Shown: positions 38,810-47,165, counted from the first letter of the stretch. The stretch is DNA of 64,000 bases from Nocardioides lacusdianchii (GCF_020102855.1 NZ_JADHZD010000004.1:1-64000); one strand, 5' to 3'. Notes: a model not told the origin generated them from the sequence alone. A program made the numbers and translations.

Positions 38810-40665
38810 GAGGGACCGTAGAGGGTGTCCACCACGTCGGCGTACTTCGTCTTCACCACGCGCCGCTTGAGCTTGAGCGTCGGGGTCAGCTCCTCGGACT
38901 CGGCCGTCCACTCGTCGGGCAGCAGCTCCCACGCCTTGACCTGCTCGGGTCGCGAGAGCCGCTCGTTGGCCTTGTCGACCGCGGCCTGCGCCATCGCGCG
39001 GATCTCCGGCTTGGCGGACAGGTCGGCGAGGTCGGTGAACTCGATGCCCATCTTCGCCGCCACGAGCGGGGCGATCTCCCCGTCGAGGGTGAGGATCGCG
39101 ACGACGTAGGAGCGATCGTCGCCGAGCGCCATGGCGTGCCCGACGATGGGCGACTCCTTGAGGTAGTTCTCGATGTTGGACGGCGCGATGTTCTTGCCCG
39201 CGGAGGTGATGATCAGCTCCTTCTTGCGGTCGATGATCGAGACGAAGCCGTCCTCGTCGATCGTGCCGATGTCGCCGGTGTGGATCCATCCCTCGTCGTC
39301 GATGAGCGCCCGGGTGGCCGCCTGCTGCTTGTAGTAGCCCGGGGTGTTGACCGGGCCGCGGCACAGGATCTCCCCGTCCTCGGCGAGTCGGACCTCGATG
39401 CCGGGGTTGGGGCGCCCGACCGTGCCGAGCCGGAAGCCGTCGGGACCGTTGGCGGTGAAGGCGCCGGTGGTCTCGGTCATGCCGTAGACGTCGTAGACCT
39501 TGAGGCCGAGCCCACCCATGAACTTCGCGACCTCCAGCGGCATGGGTGCGGCCGCGCTGGCCGCCCACGTCACCTGGTCGAGGCCGAGGAGCAGGCGCAG
39601 GAAGGCGAGGATCGCGGCATCCGCCTCGGCGTAGGCCTGCTCGACCTCCGGCGTCATCTCGTTGCCGTGCTCGTGGGCCTGCGTCCATGCCAGGCCCGCC
39701 GCCATGGCGTCGGTGACGAGCTTCTGGTTGGCCGGGTCCGGGTCCTCGGCGAGCTTGGCCGAGATGCCGGTCTTGATCTTCTCCCACACCCGCGGGACCC
39801 CGAAGAACGCCGTCGGGTGCACCTCGCCGAGCGCGCCGAGCAGGCCGGCGGGGTCGGGGATCGCGTGCACGTGGCTGCCCAGGAACGGGGGACCGTACGT
39901 CGCCAGCACCCGCTCGGCGATGTGCGCGAGCGGGAGGTAGCTGACGGTGCGCTGCTGGCCGCGCAGGCCGGCCGCCTCGAGGGTGGAGACCGCTTCGTAC
40001 ATGACGTTGTGGTGGGTCAGCACGACGCCCTTGGGGTTGCCGGTGGTGCCGGAGGTGTAGAGGAAGGTGGCCGGCAGGTCGGGGGTGATCCGGTCCATCC
40101 GCTCCTCGACGCCGCTGGTGTCGTGGCCGCGGGCGAGGAAGTCGGCCCACGTCATCACGCGCGGGTCGTCGACACGGTCGGCGTCGTCGAGCATCACGAT
40201 GTGGCGGATCGAGTCCACCTCGGCGAGCGCCTTCTCCCAGCGCTGGTAGCGGTCGTGGTCCTCGAGGACGACCACCACCGGCCGGGACTCGGCGGCGATG
40301 AACGACACCTGGTCCTGGGCGAGGGTGTTGTAGATCGACATCGGGACCGCGGCCGCCGTCATCGCGCCGTAGTCGGCCAGCGTGTGGGCGGTGCGGTTGT
40401 TGGCCATGATCGCCACCGGGTCGCCGATCTGCACGCCCAGGTCGATGAACGCCGCGGCGACCTGCTGGGTCTGCTCCCACGTCTGCGTCCAGGTGATCGT
40501 CGACCAGGTCTCGCCGTCGGGCACGTCGTAGCGGTCGGAGAACGCCGGCTGGTCGGCGTACCTCTCGGAGGCTTGGCGCACCGTGGCCGGCATGTGCAGG
40601 CCGAGGATGCGGGCCTCGTACTCCTCGCGCGCTGCGGCGACATCGGCAGGGATCTCGTGCGACAT
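38800..40665 (-). CDS. Long-chain acyl-CoA synthetase (AMP-forming, FadD15-like)
   Basis: 621 residues from ATG 40665, preceded by GAGGAGAG; the frame extends to 40692 without a better start. It activates fatty acids to acyl-CoA through acyl-adenylates. The adenylate motifs are YTSGTTGNPKGVVLTHHN (about 203-220), VYDVYGMTETTGAFT (about 395-409), GWIHTGDIGTIDEDG (about 460-474) and IIDRKKELIITSAGKNIAPSN with the catalytic Lys region. The normal C terminus LKRRVVKTKYADVVDTLY is extended by GPSAG from the repeat that supplies its stop codon. It is followed immediately by the GDPD gene, which suggests phospholipid or fatty-acid recycling. Confidence 0.92.
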   Translation of the reverse strand: MSHEIPADVAAAREEYEARILGLHMPATVRQASERYADQPAFSDRYDVPDGETWSTITWTQTWEQTQQVAAAFIDLGVQIGDPVAIMANNRTAHTLADYGAMTAAAVPMSIYNTLAQDQVSFIAAESRPVVVVLEDHDRYQRWEKALAEVDSIRHIVMLDDADRVDDPRVMTWADFLARGHDTSGVEERMDRITPDLPATFLYTSGTTGNPKGVVLTHHNVMYEAVSTLEAAGLRGQQRTVSYLPLAHIAERVLATYGPPFLGSHVHAIPDPAGLLGALGEVHPTAFFGVPRVWEKIKTGISAKLAEDPDPANQKLVTDAMAAGLAWTQAHEHGNEMTPEVEQAYAEADAAILAFLRLLLGLDQVTWAASAAAPMPLEVAKFMGGLGLKVYDVYGMTETTGAFTANGPDGFRLGTVGRPNPGIEVRLAEDGEILCRGPVNTPGYYKQQAATRALIDDEGWIHTGDIGTIDEDGFVSIIDRKKELIITSAGKNIAPSNIENYLKESPIVGHAMALGDDRSYVVAILTLDGEIAPLVAAKMGIEFTDLADLSAKPEIRAMAQAAVDKANERLSRPEQVKAWELLPDEWTAESEELTPTLKLKRRVVKTKYADVVDTLYGPSAG

Positions 40666-40719
40666 GGCTCTCCTCGATGTGGCGGGGGTCACATCATGGT
40701 GGGCGGCGCCAAGCGCTGG

Positions 40720-41256
40720 CTAGAGCGGTCCGGTCCGGGGTGTCGCCGGGAGCCGGCGCGGGAGACGGTGGAGCGTGAGGTCGCGCAGCTCCCCGGAGTC
40801 GAGGGTGAGCGTCATGTAGGTGCAGTGCGGCTGCCGCCGGCGGTCGGTGGGCGAGCCGGGGTTGAGCAGCCGGAGCCCGGTGGTGGTCGTCGTGTCCCAG
40901 GGGATGTGGCTGTGGCCGAAGACCAGCACGTCGAGGTCGGGGTACGCCGCCGCCATCCGCGCCTCACGCCCCGTCGCCGGCCCGGTCTCGTGCACCACGC
41001 CGAGCGCGAGTCCCTCGACCTCGAGGGTGGCCACCTCCGGCAGCCGCTCGCGCAGCTCCCCGTGGTCGTTGTTGCCCCAGCACGCCACCAGCCGGTGCGC
41101 GCGGGCCTCCAGCTCGTCGAGCAGGCGTACGTCCACCCAGTCGCCCGCGTGCACCACCAGGTCGGCGTGGTCGACCGCCCGCCACAGCTCCTCGGGAAGG
41201 TCCCGGGCCCGCTTGGGCAGGTGGGTGTCCGCCACCAGCAGCACGCGCGTCGCCAT
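40720..41256 (-). CDS. Metallophosphoesterase, YfcE/MJ0936 family
   Basis: 178 residues from ATG 41256. The dinuclear-metal phosphoesterase motifs are in order: LLVADTHLPKR (D-x-H), VVHAGDWVD (GD), WGNNDH (GNxD/H), VVHETGP and VFGHSHIPW (GHSH). These enzymes hydrolyse phosphodiesters or phosphomonoesters of small molecules; the substrate is unknown. GDWVD replaces the more usual GDxxD, a minor variant. Its stop lies 54 bp upstream of the acyl-CoA synthetase start on the same strand. Confidence 0.85.
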   Translation of the reverse strand: MATRVLLVADTHLPKRARDLPEELWRAVDHADLVVHAGDWVDVRLLDELEARAHRLVACWGNNDHGELRERLPEVATLEVEGLALGVVHETGPATGREARMAAAYPDLDVLVFGHSHIPWDTTTTTGLRLLNPGSPTDRRRQPHCTYMTLTLDSGELRDLTLHRLPRRLPATPRTGPL

Positions 41257-41290
41257 GGGGCCAGTCAACGTGGTGGGCCAAGGCGGTCGG

Positions 41291-41296
41291 TAGGTT
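41291..41296 (+). promoter_or_regulatory. -10 hexamer TAGGTT
   Basis: TAGGTT ends 7 nt before ATG 41304. Confidence 0.5.
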
Positions 41297-41303
41297 CGGG
41301 GGC

Positions 41304-41585
41304 ATGGGACCCGACGACTCCACGACCGACGACATCGTCGCCGAGGCAGCGCTCCAGCTGTGGTCGGCGGCGCAGACCGACTTCGACCCCTTCGAGGTCG
41401 CGTCCGCCGACTGGCCCGAGACGGCCGTCCCGGTCCGGGACGTGGACATCGCGGTCGACACCCACCTCGAGGTCGAGGACGTGCGCGCTTCCCTCGAGCG
41501 GCTCGACGGCGTGAAGGTCGTCCTGGGCCGCGAGGCCGGCACGTGCAGCGTGCTGCGCGTGATCCCGGAGGACGCCCCGCTCTGA
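41304..41585 (+). CDS. Small acidic protein of unknown function
   Basis: 93 residues, acidic, with no signal peptide or transmembrane helix. The first 35 are helical (IVAEAALQLWSAAQTDFDPF); the rest alternates short strands and a helix (VDIAVDTHLEVEDVRASLERLDGVKVVLG), like a small ferredoxin-type alpha/beta fold. I do not recognise a family. The leaderless-type promoter and regular codon use support it as a real gene. Confidence 0.65.
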   Translation: MGPDDSTTDDIVAEAALQLWSAAQTDFDPFEVASADWPETAVPVRDVDIAVDTHLEVEDVRASLERLDGVKVVLGREAGTCSVLRVIPEDAPL

Positions 41586-41600
41586 CGCGGGGGACACCAC

Positions 41601-41909
41601 ATGGTCGCGAGCCGATCCGCGCGCGAGCGCAAGGCGGGTGTGCAGGCGGGGCCGCTGGCGCGCGCGAAGATCGACCTCGACGGCGAGCAGCAGTTCCTCT
41701 ACCGGATCAGCTGCACCACGTGCGTGGCGCGCGGGCGTACGCCGTGGTCGACGCACCGCGCCGGTGGTGACAACGGCTTCATGGCCGCGATGGACCGCTG
41801 GACCTTCCACCTCGTGGAGAAGCATCCCGGCGAGGACGCGCCCTGCCTGGCCTTCCTGGCCGAGGCCCAGCAGCGCCTGCACGAGCGGCGCGAGCAGGCG
41901 CCCGGCTGA
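41601..41909 (+). CDS. Small basic protein of unknown function
   Basis: 102 residues. The N terminus is basic (VASRSARERKAG). A CTTC pair in RISCTTCVARGRTPW and a third Cys in EDAPCLAFL might hold a metal, but no complete zinc motif is present. It starts 15 bp after the preceding small gene, probably in the same transcript, and converges with a small PspC gene. I recognise no family. Confidence 0.55.
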   Translation: MVASRSARERKAGVQAGPLARAKIDLDGEQQFLYRISCTTCVARGRTPWSTHRAGGDNGFMAAMDRWTFHLVEKHPGEDAPCLAFLAEAQQRLHERREQAPG

Positions 41910-41915
41910 GTCGCC

Positions 41916-42101
41916 TCAGGCGTCCTTGGGCATGACGATCCACGCGATGATGTAGGCGAGCTCGCCGGCGCCCACCAAGCCGAACAGCACGAAGGCGAGA
42001 CGGACGAGTCCGCGGGAGATGCCGAAGCGGTCGGCGAGGCCGGCGCAGACGCCGGCGATGATCTTGCCCTGACGGGGGCGGACGAGCTTCGAGGTGGCCG
42101 T
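41916..42101 (-). CDS. Small PspC-domain membrane protein with apparent ACG start
   Basis: The minus-strand frame ending at 41916 encodes a clean PspC domain: TSKLVRPRQGKIIAGVCAGL, then ADRFGISRGLVRLAFVLF, GLVGAGELAYIIAWIVMPKD and a stop. The frame has a TAG 9 nt upstream of codon ACG 42101 and contains no ATG, GTG or TTG before the domain. Starting at ACG gives (M)ATSKLVRP, a natural N terminus of 61 residues. Either ACG is used, or an ATG was mutated by one base and the gene is dead. The nearby ATG at 42108 is in the wrong frame. Full-length PspC proteins occur at 60250 and 61633; this one resembles their N-terminal domain alone. Confidence 0.7.
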   Translation of the reverse strand, partial: TATSKLVRPRQGKIIAGVCAGLADRFGISRGLVRLAFVLFGLVGAGELAYIIAWIVMPKDA

Positions 42102-42134
42102 GCGCCATGTCTACCCGACGGGTGCGCGCGCACC

Positions 42135-42140
42135 TAGGGT
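42135..42140 (+). promoter_or_regulatory. -10 hexamer TAGGGT
   Basis: TAGGGT ends 6 nt before ATG 42147; it lies 34 bp from the divergent PspC gene. Confidence 0.55.
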
Positions 42141-42146
42141 CGCTGC

Positions 42147-42740
42147 ATGCCCGACTTCACCTGGCTGCCGGCCAACCGAGCCGCGGTCGAGGACGTCGAA
42201 GCTGTCTTTGCCACGGGTGGCGCGCACAAGTGCCGGTGCCAGGCGATGAAGGTGCCGGGGTGGATCTGGCGCGACACCACGCAGGAGCAGCGCGACGTCG
42301 CGCTGCTCGAGCAGACCGCCTGCGGCACGGCGGGGCCGACGTCGGGGCTGGTGGGCTACGTCGACGGCGAGCCCGCCGGCTGGGTCGCGGTCGAGCCGCG
42401 GGAGAACTACCCCCGGCTGTGGAGCCGCAAGCAGGCGTGGATGCGGATGGACCCCGAGATGGAGGGCGTCTGGTCGGTCACCTGCTTCGTGGTGCGCCCG
42501 GGGTTTCGCCGGTCGGGGCTGAGCTACGAGCTCGCCCACGCCACCGTGGCGTACGGCGAGCAGGTCGGCGCCCGCGTCCTGGAGGGATATCCGATCGAGC
42601 CCCCGCCGGGGAAGTCGGTGATCTGGGACGAGGCCTCGGTCGGCCTGCTGCAGGTCTTCCTCGAGGCCGGCTACGAGGTGGTGGCCTCACCCACCCTGCG
42701 GCGGCGGGTGGTGCGCCGACGGCTCGTCGACGAGGGGTGA
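42147..42740 (+). CDS. GNAT-family N-acetyltransferase
   Basis: 197 residues. The N-terminal part has a Cys-rich ATGGAHKCRCQAMKV region. The GNAT core is at about 70-160: VGYVDGEPAGWVAVEP, then VTCFVVRPGFRRSGLSYEL with the acetyl-CoA loop RRSGLS, followed by GARVLEGYPI. It should transfer acetyl groups from acetyl-CoA to an unknown amine. Proteins of this type are common in actinobacteria. It converges with the GrpB-like gene (7 bp between stops). Confidence 0.85.
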   Translation: MPDFTWLPANRAAVEDVEAVFATGGAHKCRCQAMKVPGWIWRDTTQEQRDVALLEQTACGTAGPTSGLVGYVDGEPAGWVAVEPRENYPRLWSRKQAWMRMDPEMEGVWSVTCFVVRPGFRRSGLSYELAHATVAYGEQVGARVLEGYPIEPPPGKSVIWDEASVGLLQVFLEAGYEVVASPTLRRRVVRRRLVDEG

Positions 42741-42747
42741 GTCGCCG

Positions 42748-43314
42748 TCAGGCGTGCCAGCCGGTCTCGGCGGCCCACTGCTCGGCGAGTGCCATGAGCA
42801 GGGGCGGTGCAGCAGCCTTCACCTGCCCGTAGGCGTAGATGTCGAGGTGCTCCTCGGCCAGGCGCGTCTTGAGCCGCCCCCAGGTGTCGCGGTGGTCGTC
42901 GTTGCTGCGCAGGAAGTCGCGGAACAGCAGGGAGTAGCGCGCGGTCGGCGCTCCCGATTCGCGAACGTGGATGTTCGTCGACCTGCCGCCGACCGGGGGA
43001 GCGAACACCCGCTTGGGGTGGGTGGAGCCGCCGAGGGCCTCGACGCGGTTCCACTCCTCAGGACGCTCGCGGTAGCCGGCTGCGGTGAGCGGTCCGAGGT
43101 CGGTCGCCGCGAGCGAGTCCACCCGCACCATGAGGTCGATGCAGTCCTTCGCGGGCAGGCCGGGGACCGCGGTGGAGCCGATGTGGTCGACGGCGAGGGC
43201 GTCGGGGAGCATCTGCGCGAGCTCCGCCACCATCTGCTGCCCCTCGGCGGCCCACTGCGGTCGGTGGGGGACCACCTCGACGGTGCGCGAGGACTTCTCG
43301 TCGGGGAACGGCAC
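42748..43314 (-). CDS. GrpB/UPF0157 family protein (nucleotidyltransferase-like)
   Basis: 188 residues from GTG 43314. The family pattern is EVVPHRPQWAAEGQQM, VDHIGSTAVPGLPAKDCIDL and MVRVDSLAAT: an HIGSTAVPG motif followed by an Asp pair, as in the minimal nucleotidyltransferase fold of GrpB proteins. Related domains are fused to dephospho-CoA kinase in some actinobacteria (family knowledge), but the biochemical role is unknown. It is divergent from the GAF-ANTAR regulator with a 93-bp gap. Confidence 0.83.
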   Translation of the reverse strand: MPFPDEKSSRTVEVVPHRPQWAAEGQQMVAELAQMLPDALAVDHIGSTAVPGLPAKDCIDLMVRVDSLAATDLGPLTAAGYRERPEEWNRVEALGGSTHPKRVFAPPVGGRSTNIHVRESGAPTARYSLLFRDFLRSNDDHRDTWGRLKTRLAEEHLDIYAYGQVKAAAPPLLMALAEQWAAETGWHA

Positions 43315-43395
43315 GGGTGACAGTCTCCCTGCTGCCGCACCGGAGGCGCACGACCGCGACCCCGGTGGGATGTGGTCAGAGCGCTCGATCTCCGC

Positions 43396-43401
43396 CATGC
43401 T
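43396..43401 (+). promoter_or_regulatory. -10-like hexamer CATGCT of the GAF-ANTAR gene
   Basis: CATGCT ends 6 nt before GTG 43408. The first base is C rather than T, so it is weaker than the other hexamers. Confidence 0.4.
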
Positions 43402-43407
43402 GCACGG

Positions 43408-44100
43408 GTGCCCCCCCACGAAGAGTTCCGCAACGAGCTGGCCGAGGCTGCGCGTGACATGCAGGACGACGACAGCCCCAAGGAGGCGATGGAGCGGGCG
43501 GTGCAGATCGCCACGAAGATCATCCCCGGGTGCCACGCGGCCGGGATCTGCGTCGTCCACCGGGGTGAGCGCATCGACACCCACGCGGCGAGCGACGACC
43601 TGGTGCGCCGGATCGACGCCCTCCAGCACGAGCTGAGCGAGGGCCCCTGCCTCGACGCGCTGCGCGAGGATCACACGGTGGCGAGCCACGACCTCGCCAC
43701 GGACGTCCGGTGGCCGAGCTGGGGGCCGCAGGTCGTCGAGCAGCTGGGAATGCGCAGCAGCGTGAGCTACCGGCTGTACTCCACCGAGAAGGACCTCGGC
43801 GCGCTCAACCTCTACGGCACGGACGTCTCGGCCTTCACCGCAGAGGACATCGCCGACGGTCTTGCGCTCGCCGCCCACGTCGGCGTGGCGCTGGCGGCTG
43901 CTCAGGAGGTCGAGCACCTGGAGCACGCGCTGCGGGGCCGGACGGTGATCGGCCAGGCGACGGGCGTTCTGATGGAGCGTTTCGACCTCGCTCCTGACCG
44001 TGCCTTCTCGGTGCTGAGCCGACTCTCGCAGCAGAGGAACGTCAAGTTGCGCGCCCTGGCCGAGGAGATCGTGGACACCAGGACCCTCCCTACGTCCTAG
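43408..44100 (+). CDS. GAF-ANTAR transcription antitermination regulator
   Basis: 230 residues. The GAF domain (about 25-160) contains GICVVHRGERIDTHAASDDL, ELSEGPCLDALREDHTV and SVSYRLYSTEKDLGALNLYG, typical of the actinobacterial GAF-ANTAR group. The C-terminal ANTAR domain (about 170-225) has RTVIGQATGVLMERFDLAPD and AFSVLSRLSQQRNVKLRALA, which would bind paired RNA hairpins and prevent premature termination. The GAF ligand is unknown. GTG 43408 is preferred over the frame start at 43372. No paired-hairpin target was evident nearby. Confidence 0.88.
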   Translation: MPPHEEFRNELAEAARDMQDDDSPKEAMERAVQIATKIIPGCHAAGICVVHRGERIDTHAASDDLVRRIDALQHELSEGPCLDALREDHTVASHDLATDVRWPSWGPQVVEQLGMRSSVSYRLYSTEKDLGALNLYGTDVSAFTAEDIADGLALAAHVGVALAAAQEVEHLEHALRGRTVIGQATGVLMERFDLAPDRAFSVLSRLSQQRNVKLRALAEEIVDTRTLPTS

Positions 44101-44136
44101 GCCGCCGCGCGGCGTCGACGGCGTGGACGCCCTCAC

Positions 44137-44142
44137 TAGGGT
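44137..44142 (+). promoter_or_regulatory. -10 hexamer TAGGGT
   Basis: TAGGGT ends 6 nt before GTG 44149 and lies 36 bp after the GAF-ANTAR stop. Confidence 0.55.
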
Positions 44143-44148
44143 CGAGCT

Positions 44149-45387
44149 GTGGAGACAGATGTCGTCGTGGTGGGTGCCGGACTGGCCGGACTGCGCTGTG
44201 CGCAGGCGCTGGCCGCAGCCGGTCGTGAGGTCGTCGTGCTGGAGGCGTCCGACCGCGTCGGCGGCAGGATCCGCACCGACCGCGTCGACGGCTTCCTCGT
44301 CGACCGCGGCTTCCAGCTGCTGAACCCCATTTACCCCGCCGTACGCCGCTGGGTGGACGTCGACGCCCTCGGGCTCCAGCCGTTCGGGGCCGGGGTCGCG
44401 GCGCGCGCCGACGACGGGCTCAGCGTGCTCGGCCACCCGCTGCGCGAGCCCGCCCTCCTCCCACAGACCCTGCGCGCCGTGGCCCGTCGCCCGCGTGAGG
44501 TGGCTGCGCTCGCCCGCTGGGCCGCCCCCCTGCTGCGTCCGCGACCAGCGACCACGCTGTCGGAGGTGCTCGAGTCGCGCGCGGACGTCGACCGGCGTAC
44601 GGCCCTCGACGATGCCCATCTCGACGGGCTGCTGCGACGCGTCGTGGACCGGTTCTTCGCCGGCGTCCTGCTCGAGGACGACGGCAGCACGGCCGACCGC
44701 TTCGCCCTGCTCCTGACCTGGATGTTCGTCCGCGGCGTGCCCGCGCTGCCACGCGAGGGCATGGCCGCGCTGCCGGCCCAGCTCGCCGCGACCCTGGGCG
44801 ACCGCGTGCACCTCGGCGAGCAGGTGCGGTCCGTGACCGGGACCTCCGTGACCACCGACGACGCCACCTGGTCGGCGCGCCAGGTGGTCGTGGCCACCGG
44901 CGCCCCGGAGGCCGCGGGGCTGACCGGCGCTCCGGTCCCGGCGACCAAGGGCGTCGTCACCACGTGGTGGTCCGCCCCCGAGGCGCCCGACACCGACCTG
45001 CTGCACGTCGACGCCCGCCGGGTCCCCACCGGCCCGCTCGTCAACGCCGCGGTCGTGTCCCGCGCGGCACCGTCGTACGCACCTCCCGGGGGTCACCTCG
45101 TCGAGGGATCCGCCCTGCTGGGTCCCGGCCGCGACACCGACGAGAAGTCAATGCGCCGCCACGCCGGCGACCTGCTCGGGACCGATCCGAGCACGTGGGA
45201 GGTGGTGGCGCGCCACGAGGTCCCGGACGCGCTACCGGTCCAGCCGGCGCCCTACTCCGCCGAGCGGCCGGTGCGCGTCGGCGACCTCGTCGTCTGCGGC
45301 GACCACCGCGACACGGGCTCCATCCAGGGTGCCCTCGTCAGCGGCCAGCGCGCCGCCGACGCCGTTCTCGCCGCGGGTGCGCGATGA
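44149..45387 (+). CDS. FAD-dependent amine-oxidase/phytoene-desaturase-like oxidoreductase
   Basis: 412 residues. The N-terminal dinucleotide fold has VVVGAGLAGLRCAQALAAAG (about 4-23), the ribose Glu in VVLEASDRVGGRIRTD (about 28-43), and DGFLVDRGFQLLNP. The C terminus has the FAD-closing VCGDHRDTGSIQGALVSGQR. Substrates in this family include polyamines, protoporphyrinogen and carotenoid precursors; no gene here decides between them. Its stop overlaps the ATG of a second, renalase-like FAD protein, so they form a two-gene operon. Confidence 0.83.
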   Translation: METDVVVVGAGLAGLRCAQALAAAGREVVVLEASDRVGGRIRTDRVDGFLVDRGFQLLNPIYPAVRRWVDVDALGLQPFGAGVAARADDGLSVLGHPLREPALLPQTLRAVARRPREVAALARWAAPLLRPRPATTLSEVLESRADVDRRTALDDAHLDGLLRRVVDRFFAGVLLEDDGSTADRFALLLTWMFVRGVPALPREGMAALPAQLAATLGDRVHLGEQVRSVTGTSVTTDDATWSARQVVVATGAPEAAGLTGAPVPATKGVVTTWWSAPEAPDTDLLHVDARRVPTGPLVNAAVVSRAAPSYAPPGGHLVEGSALLGPGRDTDEKSMRRHAGDLLGTDPSTWEVVARHEVPDALPVQPAPYSAERPVRVGDLVVCGDHRDTGSIQGALVSGQRAADAVLAAGAR

Positions 45388-46328
45388 CCGCCGACGTGGT
45401 GGTCGTCGGCGCCGGCCTGGCCGGCGTCGCCTGCGCGCGCGAGCTGCGCGCGGCCGGGATCGACGTACGCGTCCTCGACCGCGGGCACGTGCCCGGCGGT
45501 CGGATGGCCTCGCGCCGGCTCTGGGAGCGCCGGGTGGACCTCGGGGCGTCCTACCTCACCGTCTCCGACGCCGGCTTCCGCGCGGTGGTGGACGACTGGG
45601 CCGTCCGCGGTCTCGCCCGCGAGTGGACCGACACGTTCACTGCACTGGGTGCGGACGCACCGGAGGTGAAGACGGGTCCGACGCGGTGGGGAGCCCCCGG
45701 TGGCCTGCGCTCGCTCGTCGAGGACCTGGCCGCGGACCTCGAGGTCGAGCGCCGCGAGATCGCCGGGCTGGACGACGTCGACGCCCGAGCAGTCGTGCTG
45801 GCCATGCCCGACCCGCAGGCGCGGCGGCTGACCGGCGACCACCCGGTCACCGCCGTCCTCGAGCGTGAGTGGGAGCCGGTCATCGCACTGGCCGCCCGGT
45901 GGGCCGAGCGCACCTGGGACGACGTCAGCCCCGATGGTCGCTTCCACGGTGCCTTCGTCAACGACGACCCCGACGTGGCATGGATTGCCGACGACGGCAG
46001 GCGCCGCGGCGACGACGCGCCCGTCCTGGTGGCTCATTCCACGCCCGAGCGCGCGGCCCGGCACCTCCACGAGCCCGGGGGAGCGGCACCCGCGATCATC
46101 GAGTCCGTACGCCGCCACCTGCACGTCGGCGAGCCCGCCGACCTTCACGTGCACCGCTGGACCTTCGCCCGCCCGGTCGGGGAGCGCGAGGACGCCTACG
46201 CCCTCGTCGACGGCCCGGACACGCTGGTCGGCGTGTGCGGCGACGGGTGGGGTCCGTCCCCCAAGGTGGAGACGGCGTGGGTCTCGGGCGCACGACTGGG
46301 GCGGGCGCTGGCGGAGCGGCTCACCTAG
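45384..46328 (+). CDS. Renalase-like FAD/NAD(P)-dependent oxidoreductase
   Basis: 314 residues from ATG 45384, overlapping the upstream gene by 4 bp (ATGA). The FAD fold has VVVGAGLAGVACARELRAAG (about 5-24), RVLDRGHVPGGRMASRRL and RVDLGASYLTVSD. Bacterial renalase-type enzymes oxidise off-pathway dihydronicotinamide isomers or amines (family knowledge); which applies here is unknown. The C-terminal VGVCGDGWGPSPKVETAWVS closes the FAD site. It ends in a CTAG shared with the convergent DinB gene. Confidence 0.82.
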   Translation: MTADVVVVGAGLAGVACARELRAAGIDVRVLDRGHVPGGRMASRRLWERRVDLGASYLTVSDAGFRAVVDDWAVRGLAREWTDTFTALGADAPEVKTGPTRWGAPGGLRSLVEDLAADLEVERREIAGLDDVDARAVVLAMPDPQARRLTGDHPVTAVLEREWEPVIALAARWAERTWDDVSPDGRFHGAFVNDDPDVAWIADDGRRRGDDAPVLVAHSTPERAARHLHEPGGAAPAIIESVRRHLHVGEPADLHVHRWTFARPVGEREDAYALVDGPDTLVGVCGDGWGPSPKVETAWVSGARLGRALAERLT

Positions 46329-47119
46329 CTCGCCAGCGTCGCGAGGTCGCGCTCGGCGTAGAGGCGGTGCTGCCACTCCTCGTTGAGCACGACGCGCAGG
46401 CAGTGGCCGACGGTCAGGTCAGGCACGTCCTGCACGAAGGGCGTCGCGGAGGTGACCTTCCGGGTGAGGCCGACGTCGTCCATGCGCTCGAGCAGCTCGG
46501 CCACCGTCGCCCGGCGCTGGCGGCGCAGCGCCAGCACCTCGTGCAGCTCCGGGCGCGCACGACGCTCCCAGGGCACGCCCTCGTGGACGGGCGCCTCGTC
46601 CCACGGCAGGTCGAGGGGGTGCCACGGTGAGGGGAAGCCGTAGACGACGCCGCTGATCCAGCAGGCGTGGGCGAAGCCGAGGTGGCGCAGGGTCTGGATG
46701 AAGGACCACTCGCCGCCGACCTGCTCGTGCAGCTGCTCGGGGGACAGCACCCGTGCGTGGTCGAGCGTCTCGCCCCAGAGCCGGTCGAGGATGGCGAAGG
46801 CCTCGCGGAAGCCGTCGGCGGTGGTCGGTCGCATCGCCGAGCGCTCGGGATGGCGACGGTCGAGCTCGGCCTCCACCAGGGGGACGACCTCCACGCCGTT
46901 GACCACCAGCCGGCCGATCTCGCCGTCGATCTCGAGGTCCGGGACCTCGACACCGGTCATCCTGACCTTGTCGAGCCAGGCGGAGTGGATGCGTACGCCG
47001 CTGAGGTCGACATCGGTGAAGGACGCCTCCGCCAGTGAGACGTCGCGGAAGGTGGAGCGCTGCAGGCGGACCTTGTCGAAGCTGGAGTCCGAGAGGTCCT
47101 GCTCGGTGAAGTCGGTCAT
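46325..47119 (-). CDS. Pentapeptide-repeat protein fused to DinB superfamily domain
   Basis: 264 residues. The first about 70 contain pentapeptide-type steps (DLSDSSFDKVRLQRSTF, DVSLAEASFTDVDLSG), a short right-handed beta helix. From about 95 a DinB-like four-helix bundle follows, with metal-ligand-type His residues in WSFIQTLRHLGFAHACW and the late NEEWQHRLYAERDL. DinB-fold enzymes in actinobacteria include mycothiol-dependent transferases, so a mycothiol link is possible but not shown. TAGCCT ends 6 nt before the ATG, supporting the start. Confidence 0.83.
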   Translation of the reverse strand: MTDFTEQDLSDSSFDKVRLQRSTFRDVSLAEASFTDVDLSGVRIHSAWLDKVRMTGVEVPDLEIDGEIGRLVVNGVEVVPLVEAELDRRHPERSAMRPTTADGFREAFAILDRLWGETLDHARVLSPEQLHEQVGGEWSFIQTLRHLGFAHACWISGVVYGFPSPWHPLDLPWDEAPVHEGVPWERRARPELHEVLALRRQRRATVAELLERMDDVGLTRKVTSATPFVQDVPDLTVGHCLRVVLNEEWQHRLYAERDLATLAS

Positions 47120-47125
47120 GGCCGC

Positions 47126-47131
47126 AGGCTA
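47126..47131 (-). promoter_or_regulatory. -10 hexamer TAGCCT of the pentapeptide-DinB gene
   Basis: On the minus strand TAGCCT ends 6 nt before ATG 47119. Confidence 0.55.
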
Positions 47132-47165
47132 GGGCCGGATGGGGACGTTCTGCGGCCGGATCACG

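Noticed and set aside
38191..41514. A 1,107-codon plus-strand frame
   Set aside because: It is antisense to the GDPD, acyl-CoA synthetase and phosphoesterase genes and has no recognisable domain or sensible composition.
42748..45096. Long minus-strand frame across the GAF-ANTAR and FAD oxidoreductase genes
   Set aside because: Only the last 188 residues (to 43314) have family motifs (GrpB/UPF0157); the rest is antisense to two clear genes.
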